Origin: Thioclava nitratireducens
GTDB taxonomy: Bacteria; Pseudomonadota; Alphaproteobacteria; Rhodobacterales; Rhodobacteraceae
NCBI RefSeq assembly: GCF_001940525.2
Contig: NZ_CP019437.1
Coordinates: forward strand, 171,501 to 235,500
DNA length: 64,000 nt
Direction of reading: 5' to 3'
The notes beneath the pieces are model-generated. The model searched no databases and was not told the DNA's origin. It worked only from the letters and a program-made list of their open reading frames with translations. Below are positions 40,312 through 48,927 of the stretch, in pieces (positions within the stretch are counted from its first letter, which is position 1; the number at the start of each line of letters is the position of its first letter). Made by a program: the position numbers and the translations under genes.

Positions 40312-42794
40312 GGTTCGACGCCTGTATCGACGCGGCCGTGAAGGCCGGGGAAATCGACGCCGAGCGCGCCGCGGCCGTGAAGGCCGACTATCTCGATCAG
40401 ATCGAGCGTTACAAGCTGGGCGGCATGAACGCGGCCGAGGCGCAGATCGCGGCCGGCGAGGATGTGCTCGAGAGTTTCATGAAGCGGGCCCGGGCGCGCC
40501 GGCATGCCACGCTGCGCCAGCTCGAGGTCATGGGGCGCAACGAGGCGCGCTATGCCAACGCCCATGAAAAAGACCCCGATATAGTGCTCAAGGATCTCGA
40601 ATGGACCGAGGCAGAGTTCCACGGTCTCGAGCGTCAGTTCATGGGCGGCATCCGCGATTTCCTCGAGACGCACCGCACCAATATCATCGGCCAGGTGCGC
40701 GATCGGGCTCAGCTGATGGAGGTGACGCGCGAGCTGCATGGCGAGGCCTCGGGCAACGCCGCGGCCAAAGAAGTCGCCGATGCGATCAAGGCGCAATACG
40801 AGCGGGCCCGCACGCTCGCCAATGCGAACGGCATGGATATCGGCAAGCTCGAAGACTTCGGCGTGCCCCATAGCCATGATGCCGACAAGATCGAACAAGC
40901 GGGCTTCGAGCAGTGGTCGCGCGACGTCTGGGAGCGCGCCGACTGGCACCGGATCGAGAACTTCGCAACCGGCAAGCCCTTCAGCTTCAAGTCGGGCGTG
41001 AAGCCCTTCTATGACGATGTGCGCCCGTTCCTCGAGGATATCTATCGTGGCATCGTCACGCGCGGCTGGGACGATCGGGCGCCCTCGATGGGCATGGGCG
41101 CGCGGGCGCTGAAGAATTCGCGCAGTGCGCACCGGGTACTGCACTTCAAGTCGGCCGATGACTGGATGGCCTATAACGAGCTCTTCGGGCGCGAGAACCC
41201 GTTCGAGGGCGTGATCTCGCATCTGCGCGGAATGGCCCGCGATATCGCCCTGATGCGCAGTTTCGGGCCGAACCCGAAAGCCGGGCTCGAGCACGCGATA
41301 CAGGTGATCGAGCGCGATACGTCGACGATCGGCGGCGAGGCTGGCCGCAAGGCCTCGGCTCTCGCGCGGCGAAAGGCAGCCAAGGCCCGGGTGATGATGC
41401 GGATCCTGTCGGGGGAAGCGAACCAACCGGCCGATCATGCGATGGCCACCCTGCTGGCTGGCACGCGCAACCTGCTCACGGCTGCGCAGCTCGGCTCGGC
41501 CAGTCTGAGCCAGGTGACCGATGTAGTTTCGATGCGGATCGCGGCCAAGGCACTGGCCTTAAATCCGAATGCTCCGATCAAGACGATGATCGAGATCTCG
41601 ACCAAGGGGCTCGATCGGCAGATGGCTAAAGACTTGGGCTATGTGTTCGACACCTGGTTCGACACCGGCGCGGCCCAGGCGCGCTTCATGGGCGACATCT
41701 GGTCGCCCGAGCTGACCGAGCGGGTTTCGAACGCGGTGCTGCGCGGCAACGGTATGGCCTTCCTCACCGATCGCGAGCGCGTTGCCGTCTCGATGGCCTT
41801 CGGCTCCGATCTCGCCGATCGCGCCGGCCGCAGTTTCGACGCGCTCGAGCCAGAGCTGCGGACCTTCATGGAGAACCGTGGGATCAGCGCAAACGACTGG
41901 GACGCGCTGCGCGCGCCCGAGGCAATCTATACCGACCCGCGCGGCGGCAAGCATCTCAATCCGAACTGGTTTCTGGAACACACAAGCCTCGATCGCGCCG
42001 AGGCAGAGGACATCGCGATCCGCTGGTCAGGGCTCTGGCAGGCGCATCAGGAATACGCAATCCCGTCGTCGAGCCTGCGCGGACGCGCGACCTTCCTCGG
42101 CAACAGCGCGCCCGGCTCTTTCGTCGGCGAGTTCGCGCGCTCGAGCATCATGTACAAGAGCTATTCGCTCTCGGTCTTTTTCAACCAGCTCCGGCGCGTG
42201 CGCGAGATGCAGGGCTTCTGGACCAAGGCGACCTATGCCACCGCCTGGGTCGCGCAGATGACGCTAATGGGCGCGCTCGCGGTGCAGCTGAAGGAGGTCG
42301 CCAAAGGTCGCGATCCGCGCCCCATGGATGACACGCCATTCTGGATGGCGGCGTTCATGCAAGGCGGCGGCGTCGGGATCTTCGGGGATTTCTTCGCCTC
42401 CGAGACGAGCCGCGCCGGTGGCGGTCTCGCCGAAACGCTGGCGGGGCCGGTGGTCGGCATCGCTGGCGACGTCACCCGTGCCGTGGCCTCGAACGCCGCG
42501 CGGATCTCGGAAGGCAAGGCTCCGCTTCTCGGCCGAGACGTGGTGAAGATCGCGCGGCGCTACAACCCCGCCGCGACCTTCCAGCCGCTTTTGCCGATCC
42601 CGACGCGCGTCGCGCTCGATCGCATGCTTTGGGATCAGATCCAGCCCTTCCTAGACCCGGAAGCCGACAAGCAGTTTCGCCAGTACGAAAAGCGCCTCGC
42701 GCGCGACTACCGCACCACCTCCTGGTGGGAGCGAGGATCCTTCCTGCCCGAACGATCGCCTGACCTGAACAACGCACTCGGAGGCGCTCAATGA
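40308..42794 (+). CDS. large internal virion protein (gp16 C-terminal-like, LPD38-like)
   Basis: An 828-aa protein that should be ejected with the previous one. The first 400 residues are helical (ETHRTNIIGQVRDRAQLMEVTREL). The last 250 (GEFARSSIMYKSYSLSVFFNQLRRVRE, then TLMGALAVQLKEVAKGRDPRPMDDTPFWMAAFMQGGGVGIFGDFF) look like the membrane-active C-terminal part of podoviral gp16 and the LPD38 domain of polyvalent proteins. Together with its neighbour it may represent one ancestral gp16 split in two. ATG at 40308 in an ATGA overlap. Confidence 0.7.
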   Translation: MRFDACIDAAVKAGEIDAERAAAVKADYLDQIERYKLGGMNAAEAQIAAGEDVLESFMKRARARRHATLRQLEVMGRNEARYANAHEKDPDIVLKDLEWTEAEFHGLERQFMGGIRDFLETHRTNIIGQVRDRAQLMEVTRELHGEASGNAAAKEVADAIKAQYERARTLANANGMDIGKLEDFGVPHSHDADKIEQAGFEQWSRDVWERADWHRIENFATGKPFSFKSGVKPFYDDVRPFLEDIYRGIVTRGWDDRAPSMGMGARALKNSRSAHRVLHFKSADDWMAYNELFGRENPFEGVISHLRGMARDIALMRSFGPNPKAGLEHAIQVIERDTSTIGGEAGRKASALARRKAAKARVMMRILSGEANQPADHAMATLLAGTRNLLTAAQLGSASLSQVTDVVSMRIAAKALALNPNAPIKTMIEISTKGLDRQMAKDLGYVFDTWFDTGAAQARFMGDIWSPELTERVSNAVLRGNGMAFLTDRERVAVSMAFGSDLADRAGRSFDALEPELRTFMENRGISANDWDALRAPEAIYTDPRGGKHLNPNWFLEHTSLDRAEAEDIAIRWSGLWQAHQEYAIPSSSLRGRATFLGNSAPGSFVGEFARSSIMYKSYSLSVFFNQLRRVREMQGFWTKATYATAWVAQMTLMGALAVQLKEVAKGRDPRPMDDTPFWMAAFMQGGGVGIFGDFFASETSRAGGGLAETLAGPVVGIAGDVTRAVASNAARISEGKAPLLGRDVVKIARRYNPAATFQPLLPIPTRVALDRMLWDQIQPFLDPEADKQFRQYEKRLARDYRTTSWWERGSFLPERSPDLNNALGGAQ

Positions 42795-45211
42795 CCGTCG
42801 AAAGCTATGCCCAGGCTCCGGCCTACACCATCTCGGGCGTCGGCCCCTACCCCATCCCGCATCCCTATTTGGCGGGCACGATCGTGGCCTATGTGCTGAT
42901 CGAGGACGTTCCCACCCAGCTCGACGTGGCGGATTTCAGCATTGATCCGGCGACGGCAGTCGGCCAGGGGAACCTCCTTCTCACCGCCGCGGCTGCAACC
43001 ACGCATGACGGGCAAACTCTTTGGATTGAGCGTGCCACGCCGCTCGAACAAGGTTGGATGGCTCGGGACGATGGCCGCGAGGCCGGAATGGAGGCGCAGC
43101 TCGACCAAGATGTGATGGGCGCACAGGAGGACCGCGCGCAGATCAATGCGGCGCTTCGTGCGCGAAAACCAATGGCGGCCTTCGATCCCCGGCCCAATCG
43201 GGTTCCTATGGTTCGTGCCGATGGGCTCGGCTGGGAAAACGGGCCAACGGCTGACGAGGTTGAGGCAGCTCAGGGCTATGCAGAGGCGGCGAAGGCATCC
43301 GCCGCCCGCATCGATCTCGGGGCACTTGATGCAGCTGTACAAGCCACGACGGATGACGCCTTGGCGACCGCGGCGGATCGTGAGCAGACTGGGTTGGATC
43401 GTCAGGCCGCTGAGAGCGCGGCAAGTACCGCCGCGGCAGATGCGAATGCTCAGATTGCGCCGAATGTGGCTGCGGCTGAAGCCGCCGAAGCAGCAGCAGT
43501 CGCAGCGCAGGGCTCCGCCGAAAGCGCCCGCGACGCTGCGACAGTGAACGCTGAGGTCTACACGGACATCGCAAGCGGCTTGGCAGCAACAGCTGACGCC
43601 GAGCAATTTCAAGTCGTAACCGGAGACGTCATTGTTCGCTATCGTAACGATGGTGGGGCAACTGCAACTGAGGTGGCGCGGTATCCTTCTGCAACATATG
43701 CACAAGATACTCGTTTCGATCTTGATGAGGCGCGCGAGCCTCTTGCCCGATACACTGGCAGCGATGATCTGGTCCCTCTTTTTACCGACGCATCGGGGCG
43801 TGTCCTGCTTGGGGTCAACAAGCAAACCGGAAGATTGACAACTGACGGGGACGTTGAGCGTGTGCTTGGCGGCCTATCGCAGGCAAAATACATCGGCTCC
43901 GGCCCTGTGTGGCCATTGGTAGCTGATGCCTCGGGCCGTGTTTTGCTCGGCGTGAACGAGATGACGGGTGAGGTTGTCGGCGCTTTGTCTGGCGGCATTG
44001 ATGCCACGTCCTTCTCTGTTGAAGAATTGAGCGCGCCTGTCGATGCGGCAGAATATAACCACTTGCTGTTCTATGGCCAATCGCTGTCTGTCGGAGCCGC
44101 CTCTGGCTCTGTTATCAGCGTCTCTCAGCCATACAGCAATGTTACTTTCAACGGGGGGCCGCGCGCTTGGGACGGGGCTGCGTTCGATTTCAGCGCATTT
44201 AAGCCACTCGTTGAAGATGCTGTTTCCCCGGCGCCCGATGGTGGTACGAATAGGCAGGAAACGCCGTGCAGCGGGGCCGCAAATTTTGCCTCGACCGTTT
44301 TGGCCGCGGATGGGATCGCGCCAACCGATCACGTCATTCTGGCCTCAACCGCAGGTCATGGCAGCTACCGTATCGACCAGCTGGACAAGGCATCGGCCTG
44401 GTATCCAAATTTGATCGCGCATGTCACCGGGGCGCAAGCGCTTAACTCAGATCACGCAGTTCACGCGCTGTGCTGGATGCAAGGTGAAAATGACATTAGC
44501 GTATCCACACTGTACCAGACATATTACGACGCGCTGGAACGGTTGCAGGCCGATGTTGAAACCGATGTGCAATCCGAAACGGGTCAAACCAGCCCGGTTT
44601 ACTGCCTGACATATCAAGTTAGCTTCGGTGCTGCCGTACATTCTGATATTGCACTCGCCCATCTCAATTTGGCGCAAAAATCGAACCGCTTTTTTCTGTC
44701 AACACCGATGTACCATTTCCCCTACACTGCCGGGGTGCATCTGACTGCCGAAGGTTACAAGTGGGCTGGTGCCTACTTCGGTCGAGCCTATGCGGAAATT
44801 GTTCAAGGACGAAAACCACGCTGGCTCAATCCTGTTTCTGCCACACGTCGCGGGGCGGAAATTCGGGTCCGATTTCAGGTGCCAACCCTGCCGCTTGTAC
44901 TGGACACGACGACACTGGCTGTCACCACCGATTACGGCTTCCAGGTCACGGATGATGGCAGCCCAGCGGCCATTTCAAATATTGCGGTGCAGGGTAGTGA
45001 TGTCGTTATCACGCTAGCCGCCGCTCCCTCTGGCACTGTGACGGTGAGGTATGCGCTCGACCACCTAGGCGCAGGCTTGACCATCACAAACGGAGCGTCA
45101 GGGAACCTCCGCGACAGCACGCCCGACGCGATCACCATCTCGGGTACACCTCGCCCTCTTTATCACGTTTCCCCGGCATTCGAACTCGCCGCAATCACCT
45201 TGGGAGAATAA
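42791..45211 (+). CDS. tail fibre with SGNH/sialate O-acetylesterase-like domain
   Basis: An 806-aa tail protein. Residues 1-150 resemble the T7 fibre N-terminus that fixes to the tail (YTISGVGPYPIPHPY, LWIERATPLEQG); an Ala-rich coiled coil follows (160-260), then two repeats DASGRVLLGVN-x-xTG (near 330 and 380). The esterase domain has FYGQSLSVGA (Ser near 431), CWMQGENDIS (near 565) and AGVHLTAEGY (His near 649); the Asp normally three residues before the His is Ala. It should bind and perhaps deacetylate a surface polysaccharide. GC content falls visibly after the coiled coil, suggesting an exchanged receptor domain. Confidence 0.8.
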   Translation: MTVESYAQAPAYTISGVGPYPIPHPYLAGTIVAYVLIEDVPTQLDVADFSIDPATAVGQGNLLLTAAAATTHDGQTLWIERATPLEQGWMARDDGREAGMEAQLDQDVMGAQEDRAQINAALRARKPMAAFDPRPNRVPMVRADGLGWENGPTADEVEAAQGYAEAAKASAARIDLGALDAAVQATTDDALATAADREQTGLDRQAAESAASTAAADANAQIAPNVAAAEAAEAAAVAAQGSAESARDAATVNAEVYTDIASGLAATADAEQFQVVTGDVIVRYRNDGGATATEVARYPSATYAQDTRFDLDEAREPLARYTGSDDLVPLFTDASGRVLLGVNKQTGRLTTDGDVERVLGGLSQAKYIGSGPVWPLVADASGRVLLGVNEMTGEVVGALSGGIDATSFSVEELSAPVDAAEYNHLLFYGQSLSVGAASGSVISVSQPYSNVTFNGGPRAWDGAAFDFSAFKPLVEDAVSPAPDGGTNRQETPCSGAANFASTVLAADGIAPTDHVILASTAGHGSYRIDQLDKASAWYPNLIAHVTGAQALNSDHAVHALCWMQGENDISVSTLYQTYYDALERLQADVETDVQSETGQTSPVYCLTYQVSFGAAVHSDIALAHLNLAQKSNRFFLSTPMYHFPYTAGVHLTAEGYKWAGAYFGRAYAEIVQGRKPRWLNPVSATRRGAEIRVRFQVPTLPLVLDTTTLAVTTDYGFQVTDDGSPAAISNIAVQGSDVVITLAAAPSGTVTVRYALDHLGAGLTITNGASGNLRDSTPDAITISGTPRPLYHVSPAFELAAITLGE

Positions 45212-45213
45212 CC

Positions 45214-45960
45214 ATGACACAGCCTATCTTCACCATCCTCCCCTTCGCAGTTTCAAACGATGCGTTGCCACGCATTCCGGCTAGTGACATCTCGCTTATG
45301 GGGCCAGTCGAGTTGGAGGCCTACGAAACTTGGGCATTCGGCAATTCGGCCGCAAGTTTGACCGGCGCAAAGTCGGGCCGGATGCTTACACCTCAAGGCT
45401 CGGTCAGCTATTTTAACGATTACCTGCGCGTTCCTCTGTCTTCGGCAAACGGTCTTGTTTCGGACGTCCCGGAAATTGCCTCGCAAACCGACACAATGGC
45501 GATGGTGATGCGTTTTTCTACGCTCACAGGGTCTACTTCTGCATTGCTTGGGACGATCAATGGAGGAACCGGCGGCGGCTTACTTCTGAGTGCTTCGGCC
45601 TTTAGCCATAACCAGCGCGGGTTGACGGGCGTGACTCAAGCTACGGGCATCAGCGCGGTGGAAGGAGAATGGCGATTTGTGGCCATTTCGCGCGACTTTT
45701 CTGCCGCAACAAAAACGGTTCGGATTTTGATTGGTGGTGAGAGCCTGTTTACGGATGATGGCGGGACAGGTTCTTACGTGCCCGCGCCGTCTGGTCGGTT
45801 TCTGTCTTTCGGCAACGCATACCTGACCAGCGGATCAACAGCAGTCATGGATATTGCAGAGAGCGCGATCTGGCGCAAGGCGCTGAGTGGCGACGAACTC
45901 ACAACAGCCTATCAGCGCGCCAAAATCAGAATGGCGGCGCGCGGCATCACTATAGTTTGA
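45214..45960 (+). CDS. tail-associated LamG-like protein
   Basis: A 248-aa protein two bases after the fibre gene and of the same low GC. The middle to C-terminal part (TMAMVMRFSTLTGSTSALLGTI, WRFVAISRDFSAATKTVRILIGGE, MDIAESAIWRKALSGDEL) has the order of a concanavalin/LamG sandwich, as found in receptor-binding proteins. Probably acts with the fibre in host recognition. The fold is inferred from pattern. Confidence 0.6.
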   Translation: MTQPIFTILPFAVSNDALPRIPASDISLMGPVELEAYETWAFGNSAASLTGAKSGRMLTPQGSVSYFNDYLRVPLSSANGLVSDVPEIASQTDTMAMVMRFSTLTGSTSALLGTINGGTGGGLLLSASAFSHNQRGLTGVTQATGISAVEGEWRFVAISRDFSAATKTVRILIGGESLFTDDGGTGSYVPAPSGRFLSFGNAYLTSGSTAVMDIAESAIWRKALSGDELTTAYQRAKIRMAARGITIV

Positions 45961-45975
45961 GGGGCGGCATGAAAA

Positions 45976-46212
45976 ATGAATATTCCCTTCGGCGATATCC
46001 TTGATGCCCTCGGGGGCGGGCTCTCCGCCGTAGTGATCTTTTTCCTCGGCTATGCCGTGGTGATGCTCTGGAAGGCGCTCAGCGCCGAGCGCGCGGGCCG
46101 AATGGATGATCTGCGCGACACCTCTGCCCAGATGCGCGATCTCTTGGTCACGAACCACCGCGTCCTCGATGCACTCACCTCCGAGATTAAGGAGGGCAAC
46201 GGCAATGGCTGA
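45976..46212 (+). CDS. single-span membrane protein, holin candidate
   Basis: A 78-aa protein with one membrane segment (ALGGGLSAVVIFFLGYAVVMLW) and a charged C-terminal helix, first gene of the lysis region. Class III holins and T7 gp17.5-like holins have this size and shape. Alternative candidate: the membrane protein at 46380. Confidence 0.5.
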   Translation: MNIPFGDILDALGGGLSAVVIFFLGYAVVMLWKALSAERAGRMDDLRDTSAQMRDLLVTNHRVLDALTSEIKEGNGNG

Positions 46213-46387
46213 CTTCTGGAGCACCATCTTCGGGCGGTCTCAGCGCAGTCAGCAGACGGCGGCGATCGCGACGCAGCTGAAATCCCAAACCAGCGCCGAG
46301 GTGCGCAAAGTTGAAACGCGGGCTGAGGCGCTGATCGCGGAGCTTGAAAGGGCGCGACAGAAGAAGAAAGGCGAGAGCAATGAGTGA
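46205..46387 (+). CDS. small coiled-coil protein of the lysis region
   Basis: A 60-aa hydrophilic helix (AIATQLKSQTSAEVRKVETRAEALIAELERARQKKK) after MADFWSTIFGRS. Overlaps both neighbours by 8 bases. Function unknown. Confidence 0.55.
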   Translation: MADFWSTIFGRSQRSQQTAAIATQLKSQTSAEVRKVETRAEALIAELERARQKKKGESNE

Positions 46388-46793
46388 AGGACTGGCGGCG
46401 GCGCTGTCGATTTTTCAGGTGGCGGGCCTCTTGCTCGTAGCACGCGGCTTCTGGCCAATGCTGCTCGGCTCGAACGATCGGCGGGTGCATCATATGGCCT
46501 GGGGCGTCTCAGCGATGGTCACCGCGATTGCGCTGCGGTCTGCTTACTGGGACGTGCTCCCGATCCTGATGGGCTCAGCCTGGCACCCCGGGGGACCGTT
46601 CGGCCGGGCCGCGCCCAATATCGTCTTCGGCTTGCTGGTGATCACGAGCGTCTACCACAAACTCGCGCTGCTGCGCGAGATGATCCCGGCCGAGGAGCGT
46701 CCCCGCTATTCGCTGCTCTCCGCCCCCTTTTACCCACGAACAATCTGCGTGACCCGCCTCGCCGCGGCGCTGCGCGACGTATGGAGGAAATGA
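46380..46793 (+). CDS. multi-span membrane protein of the lysis region
   Basis: A 137-aa protein with about three hydrophobic segments (LSIFQVAGLLLVARGFWPMLL, MAWGVSAMVTAIALRS, PNIVFGLLVITSVYHKLALL). Placed immediately before the endolysin, it may be a holin or a small phage membrane protein such as an antiholin. No family is recognised. Confidence 0.55.
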   Translation: MSEGLAAALSIFQVAGLLLVARGFWPMLLGSNDRRVHHMAWGVSAMVTAIALRSAYWDVLPILMGSAWHPGGPFGRAAPNIVFGLLVITSVYHKLALLREMIPAEERPRYSLLSAPFYPRTICVTRLAAALRDVWRK

Positions 46794-47407
46794 TGCAGTT
46801 CACCGGAAAAGCCCTGCGTCTCGCCGACATCGATCTGCCGCGCATTGGCGCGTTGATCGGCGTTGGTGAAGACGAGATCCACGCCGTCCTAGATGTCGAG
46901 ACCAGCGGCAGCGGGTTCGATCATCACGGCCGCCCCAAGATGCTCTTCGAGCCGCATGTCTTCTGGAAGGAGCTCGGCCCCGGCGCCAAGCGCGATCGGG
47001 CCGTGCGGGAGGGGCTCGCCTATCGCCAATGGGGCGAGCAAGGTTATCCCGGCGACAGCTATCCGCGCCTGGTGCGGGCAATGAAGATCGACGCCGAGGC
47101 CGCGCTCCGTTCCGCATCTTGGGGCCTCGGTCAGATCATGGGCTTCAATCACGAAGCGGCTGGGTACAACACCGCGCGCGAGATGGTCGAAGCCTTTACC
47201 GAAAGCGAGGCGAACCAGCTCGACGGCATGGTGGATTTCATCAAGGCCACGCATCTGGACGACGAGTTGCGTAACCATGAGTGGGCCGCGTTCGCGCGCG
47301 GCTACAATGGCCCCGGATACGCCCGGCATGGCTATCACAAGCGCCTCGCTGCCGCCTATGGGCGGTGGGCTGTAATCCGCGACACTCCGTTCGAGATCGC
47401 CTCATGA
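46790..47407 (+). CDS. endolysin, N-acetylmuramidase
   Basis: A 205-aa lysis enzyme of the N-acetylmuramidase family (DUF3380). The signature is complete: HAVLDVETSGSGFDHHGRPKMLFEPHVFW with the catalytic Glu near residue 37, then ASWGLGQIMGFNHEAAGYN and WAAFARGYNGPGYARHGYHKRLAAAY. There is no signal peptide, so release needs a holin. The tandem ATGs at 46790 and 46793 are both possible starts; 46790 overlaps the previous stop. Confidence 0.88.
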   Translation: MMQFTGKALRLADIDLPRIGALIGVGEDEIHAVLDVETSGSGFDHHGRPKMLFEPHVFWKELGPGAKRDRAVREGLAYRQWGEQGYPGDSYPRLVRAMKIDAEAALRSASWGLGQIMGFNHEAAGYNTAREMVEAFTESEANQLDGMVDFIKATHLDDELRNHEWAAFARGYNGPGYARHGYHKRLAAAYGRWAVIRDTPFEIAS

Positions 47408-47712
47408 TCTGGCTCGCTGCCAACTGGCGGATGGTCATCGTGGGCCTCCTCGCCGCAGCGCTGGCGATCGCCGTCGTGTGGGCGTCTTGGCAGCGCGCCG
47501 ACATCGTCTCGCTCAGGGCACAGCGCGATCAGCTCCAAGCCACGGTCGAGGCCTACAAGGAAGCGACCAAGCTGCGACGTGCGGATGACATGCGCCGTGC
47601 CGAGATCTCCGCCGGCGCAGATCAGTTCGACCAGAACATGGCAAAAGAGGAGGGCGGCGATGCGCCCCTGGGTCATTATCTCGCTACTGGTGCTCGCAAG
47701 CTGTGGCCCTAA
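47404..47712 (+). CDS. Rz-like inner-membrane spanin
   Basis: A 102-aa protein: one N-terminal membrane segment (MVIVGLLAAALAIAVVWASW) and a periplasmic coiled coil (LRAQRDQLQATVEAYKEATKLRRADDMRRAE). Follows the endolysin by an ATGA overlap and contains the start of an Rz1-like gene in another frame, the classic spanin arrangement. Confidence 0.78.
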   Translation: MIWLAANWRMVIVGLLAAALAIAVVWASWQRADIVSLRAQRDQLQATVEAYKEATKLRRADDMRRAEISAGADQFDQNMAKEEGGDAPLGHYLATGARKLWP

Positions 47713-47917
47713 GCCCGGCGATCTCGCGGGGCTCGATGCGCTCGACCTTGAGCCCTGCGGCGGCTGGACCGGCGCCACGCCGCGTGATGATAAGACCCTC
47801 CTGAAAGCAGCGGCGGCCGAGAAGTTCGGTCGCTTGTGCGATGAGAGCAAGCTGCAGGCAGTGCATGACTTCCGTGAAGCCATCCAGGCTCGCGCGGCCG
47901 GCTTGAGCTCACCGTAA
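47660..47917 (+). CDS. Rz1-like outer-membrane lipoprotein spanin
   Basis: An 85-aa lipoprotein: MRPWVIISLLVLASCGPKPG has a lipobox LASC with Cys15. It begins inside the Rz gene and ends beyond it. With Rz it would fuse the two membranes as the last step of lysis. Longer and less Pro-rich than lambda Rz1. Last phage gene before attR. Confidence 0.7.
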   Translation: MRPWVIISLLVLASCGPKPGDLAGLDALDLEPCGGWTGATPRDDKTLLKAAAAEKFGRLCDESKLQAVHDFREAIQARAAGLSSP

Positions 47918-47943
47918 GCCTGCGTCGGACGCGACCGTAAGCC
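47911..47943 (+). repeat. direct repeats next to attR
   Basis: ACCGTAAGCC occurs at 47911-47920 and 47934-47943, 23 bases apart, with GCGTCGGACGC between them that contains CGGACG, the inverted form of the left-end repeat. Possible integrase or Xis arm sites. The first copy includes the Rz1 stop codon. Confidence 0.4.
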
Positions 47944-48011
47944 ATTGAAAAGACTTACAGCGAAAACACCATGGCTAGATGCTATGTTGTTGAAAACGCT
48001 AGATCTGGTAG

Positions 48012-48062
48012 TGACTTTTAATCAGTGGGTCGCAGGTTCGAATCCTGCACGGCTCACCATCA
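48012..48062 (+). repeat. attR core (tRNA-Lys 3' part)
   Basis: 51 bases identical to 8202-8252, from within the anticodon stem through CCA. It lacks the 5' half, so it encodes no tRNA. Confidence 0.95.
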
Positions 48063-48070
48063 CCCTCAGA

Positions 48071-48095
48071 AACCCGGGCTTCGGCCCGGGTTTTT
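48071..48095 (+). terminator. original tRNA-Lys terminator
   Basis: AACCCGGGC-TTCG-GCCCGGGTT with a UUCG tetraloop and a run of five T. It lies nine bases after the att core, where the terminator of an uninterrupted tRNA-Lys would be; it can also stop transcripts leaving the prophage. Confidence 0.85.
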
Positions 48096-48134
48096 GCGTT
48101 TTGGGGTCTGCGGTTACGTGAGCCGCTCTCGGCG

Positions 48135-48926
48135 TCAGAAATAACTGCGCACCAAGGCCCCCGAGAGCAGCACCCAGCCGTCGGCCACCACGAAAAAGGC
48201 GAGCTTGAACGGAAGCGCCACGACCGCAGGCGGCACCATCATCATCCCCATCGACATCAGCACCGCCGAGACGACGAGGTCGATGATCAGAAACGGCAGG
48301 TAGACGAGGAAGCCGATCTGGAAGGCGCGCGTGACCTCGGACAGCATGAAGGCGGGCACGAGGGTCGAGAGCGGCGCGGCATCGAGGCTTGTCGGGGTTC
48401 CCGTCGCGGCGGTGCCGTTGCGCAGATCGGCCAAGGCCGCGAAGATGTCGGGATTCGTGCGCCCTGCCATGAAGATGCGGAAAGGCTCTATCCCCTTCGT
48501 AAACGCCTCCTGCCAGTCGACCGCGCCGTCGACCAGGGGCTGGCCAGCGACGCGCCAACTCTCAAGGAAGACAGGCTCCATGATGAACCATGTCAGGAAT
48601 AGCGCGAGGCTGATGATCAACATGTTTGGCGGCGACTGCTGAAGTCCGAGGGCTTGGCGCAGAATCGACAGCACCGTGACGATGAACGGGAACGCAGTCA
48701 CCATGATCGCGAGCCCCGGCGCGAGGCTGAGAAGTGTGATTGCCGCGATGATCAGCAGCGAGCGCCCGGCGAGGCTGTCGCCCTCCCCGACAGAAAGCGT
48801 GATGTCCTGAGCCTGCGCCGGCAGGGCCGCGAGGATTAAGGTTAAGGCTGCCAGCAGGACAAACCTTGGCGCTGGAGAGCGCGCGAGGCGGACGTCGGGA
48901 ACGGCAAAGGGTAGGCGGCGAGGCAT
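48135..48926 (-). CDS. fliP: flagellar export gate protein FliP
   Basis: A 263-aa core subunit of the flagellar type III export gate in the inner membrane. After a basic lead (RRLPFAVPDVRLARSPAP) comes a cleavable-type signal (FVLLAALTLILAALPAQAQ), typical of FliP, and the conserved blocks FPFIVTVLSILRQALGLQQSPPNMLIISLALFLTWFIM, LVPAFMLSEVTRAFQIGFLVYLPFLIIDLVVSAVLMSMGMMMVPP. ATG at 48926 follows the fliN stop by one base. Last gene of the leftward fliF-fliH-fliN-fliP operon. Confidence 0.95.
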   Translation of the reverse strand: MPRRLPFAVPDVRLARSPAPRFVLLAALTLILAALPAQAQDITLSVGEGDSLAGRSLLIIAAITLLSLAPGLAIMVTAFPFIVTVLSILRQALGLQQSPPNMLIISLALFLTWFIMEPVFLESWRVAGQPLVDGAVDWQEAFTKGIEPFRIFMAGRTNPDIFAALADLRNGTAATGTPTSLDAAPLSTLVPAFMLSEVTRAFQIGFLVYLPFLIIDLVVSAVLMSMGMMMVPPAVVALPFKLAFFVVADGWVLLSGALVRSYF

Positions 48927-48927
48927 G

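Larger units (their letters stand above)
8202..48062. mobile_element. complete-looking temperate podovirus prophage in tRNA-Lys
   Basis: Bounded by 51-bp identical repeats (8202-8252 and 48012-48062), giving a unit of 39,810 bp. It holds integrase, repressor/Cro switch, primase, helicase, terminase, a T7-like head-tail block, tail fibre and lysis genes, with no obvious frameshift in any structural gene. Virion genes resemble podoviruses (head-tail connector, tail tubular A/B, internal virion proteins); no tail tape measure, sheath or major tail tube gene is present. Intactness suggests it could be inducible, but this is not proven. Confidence 0.93.
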
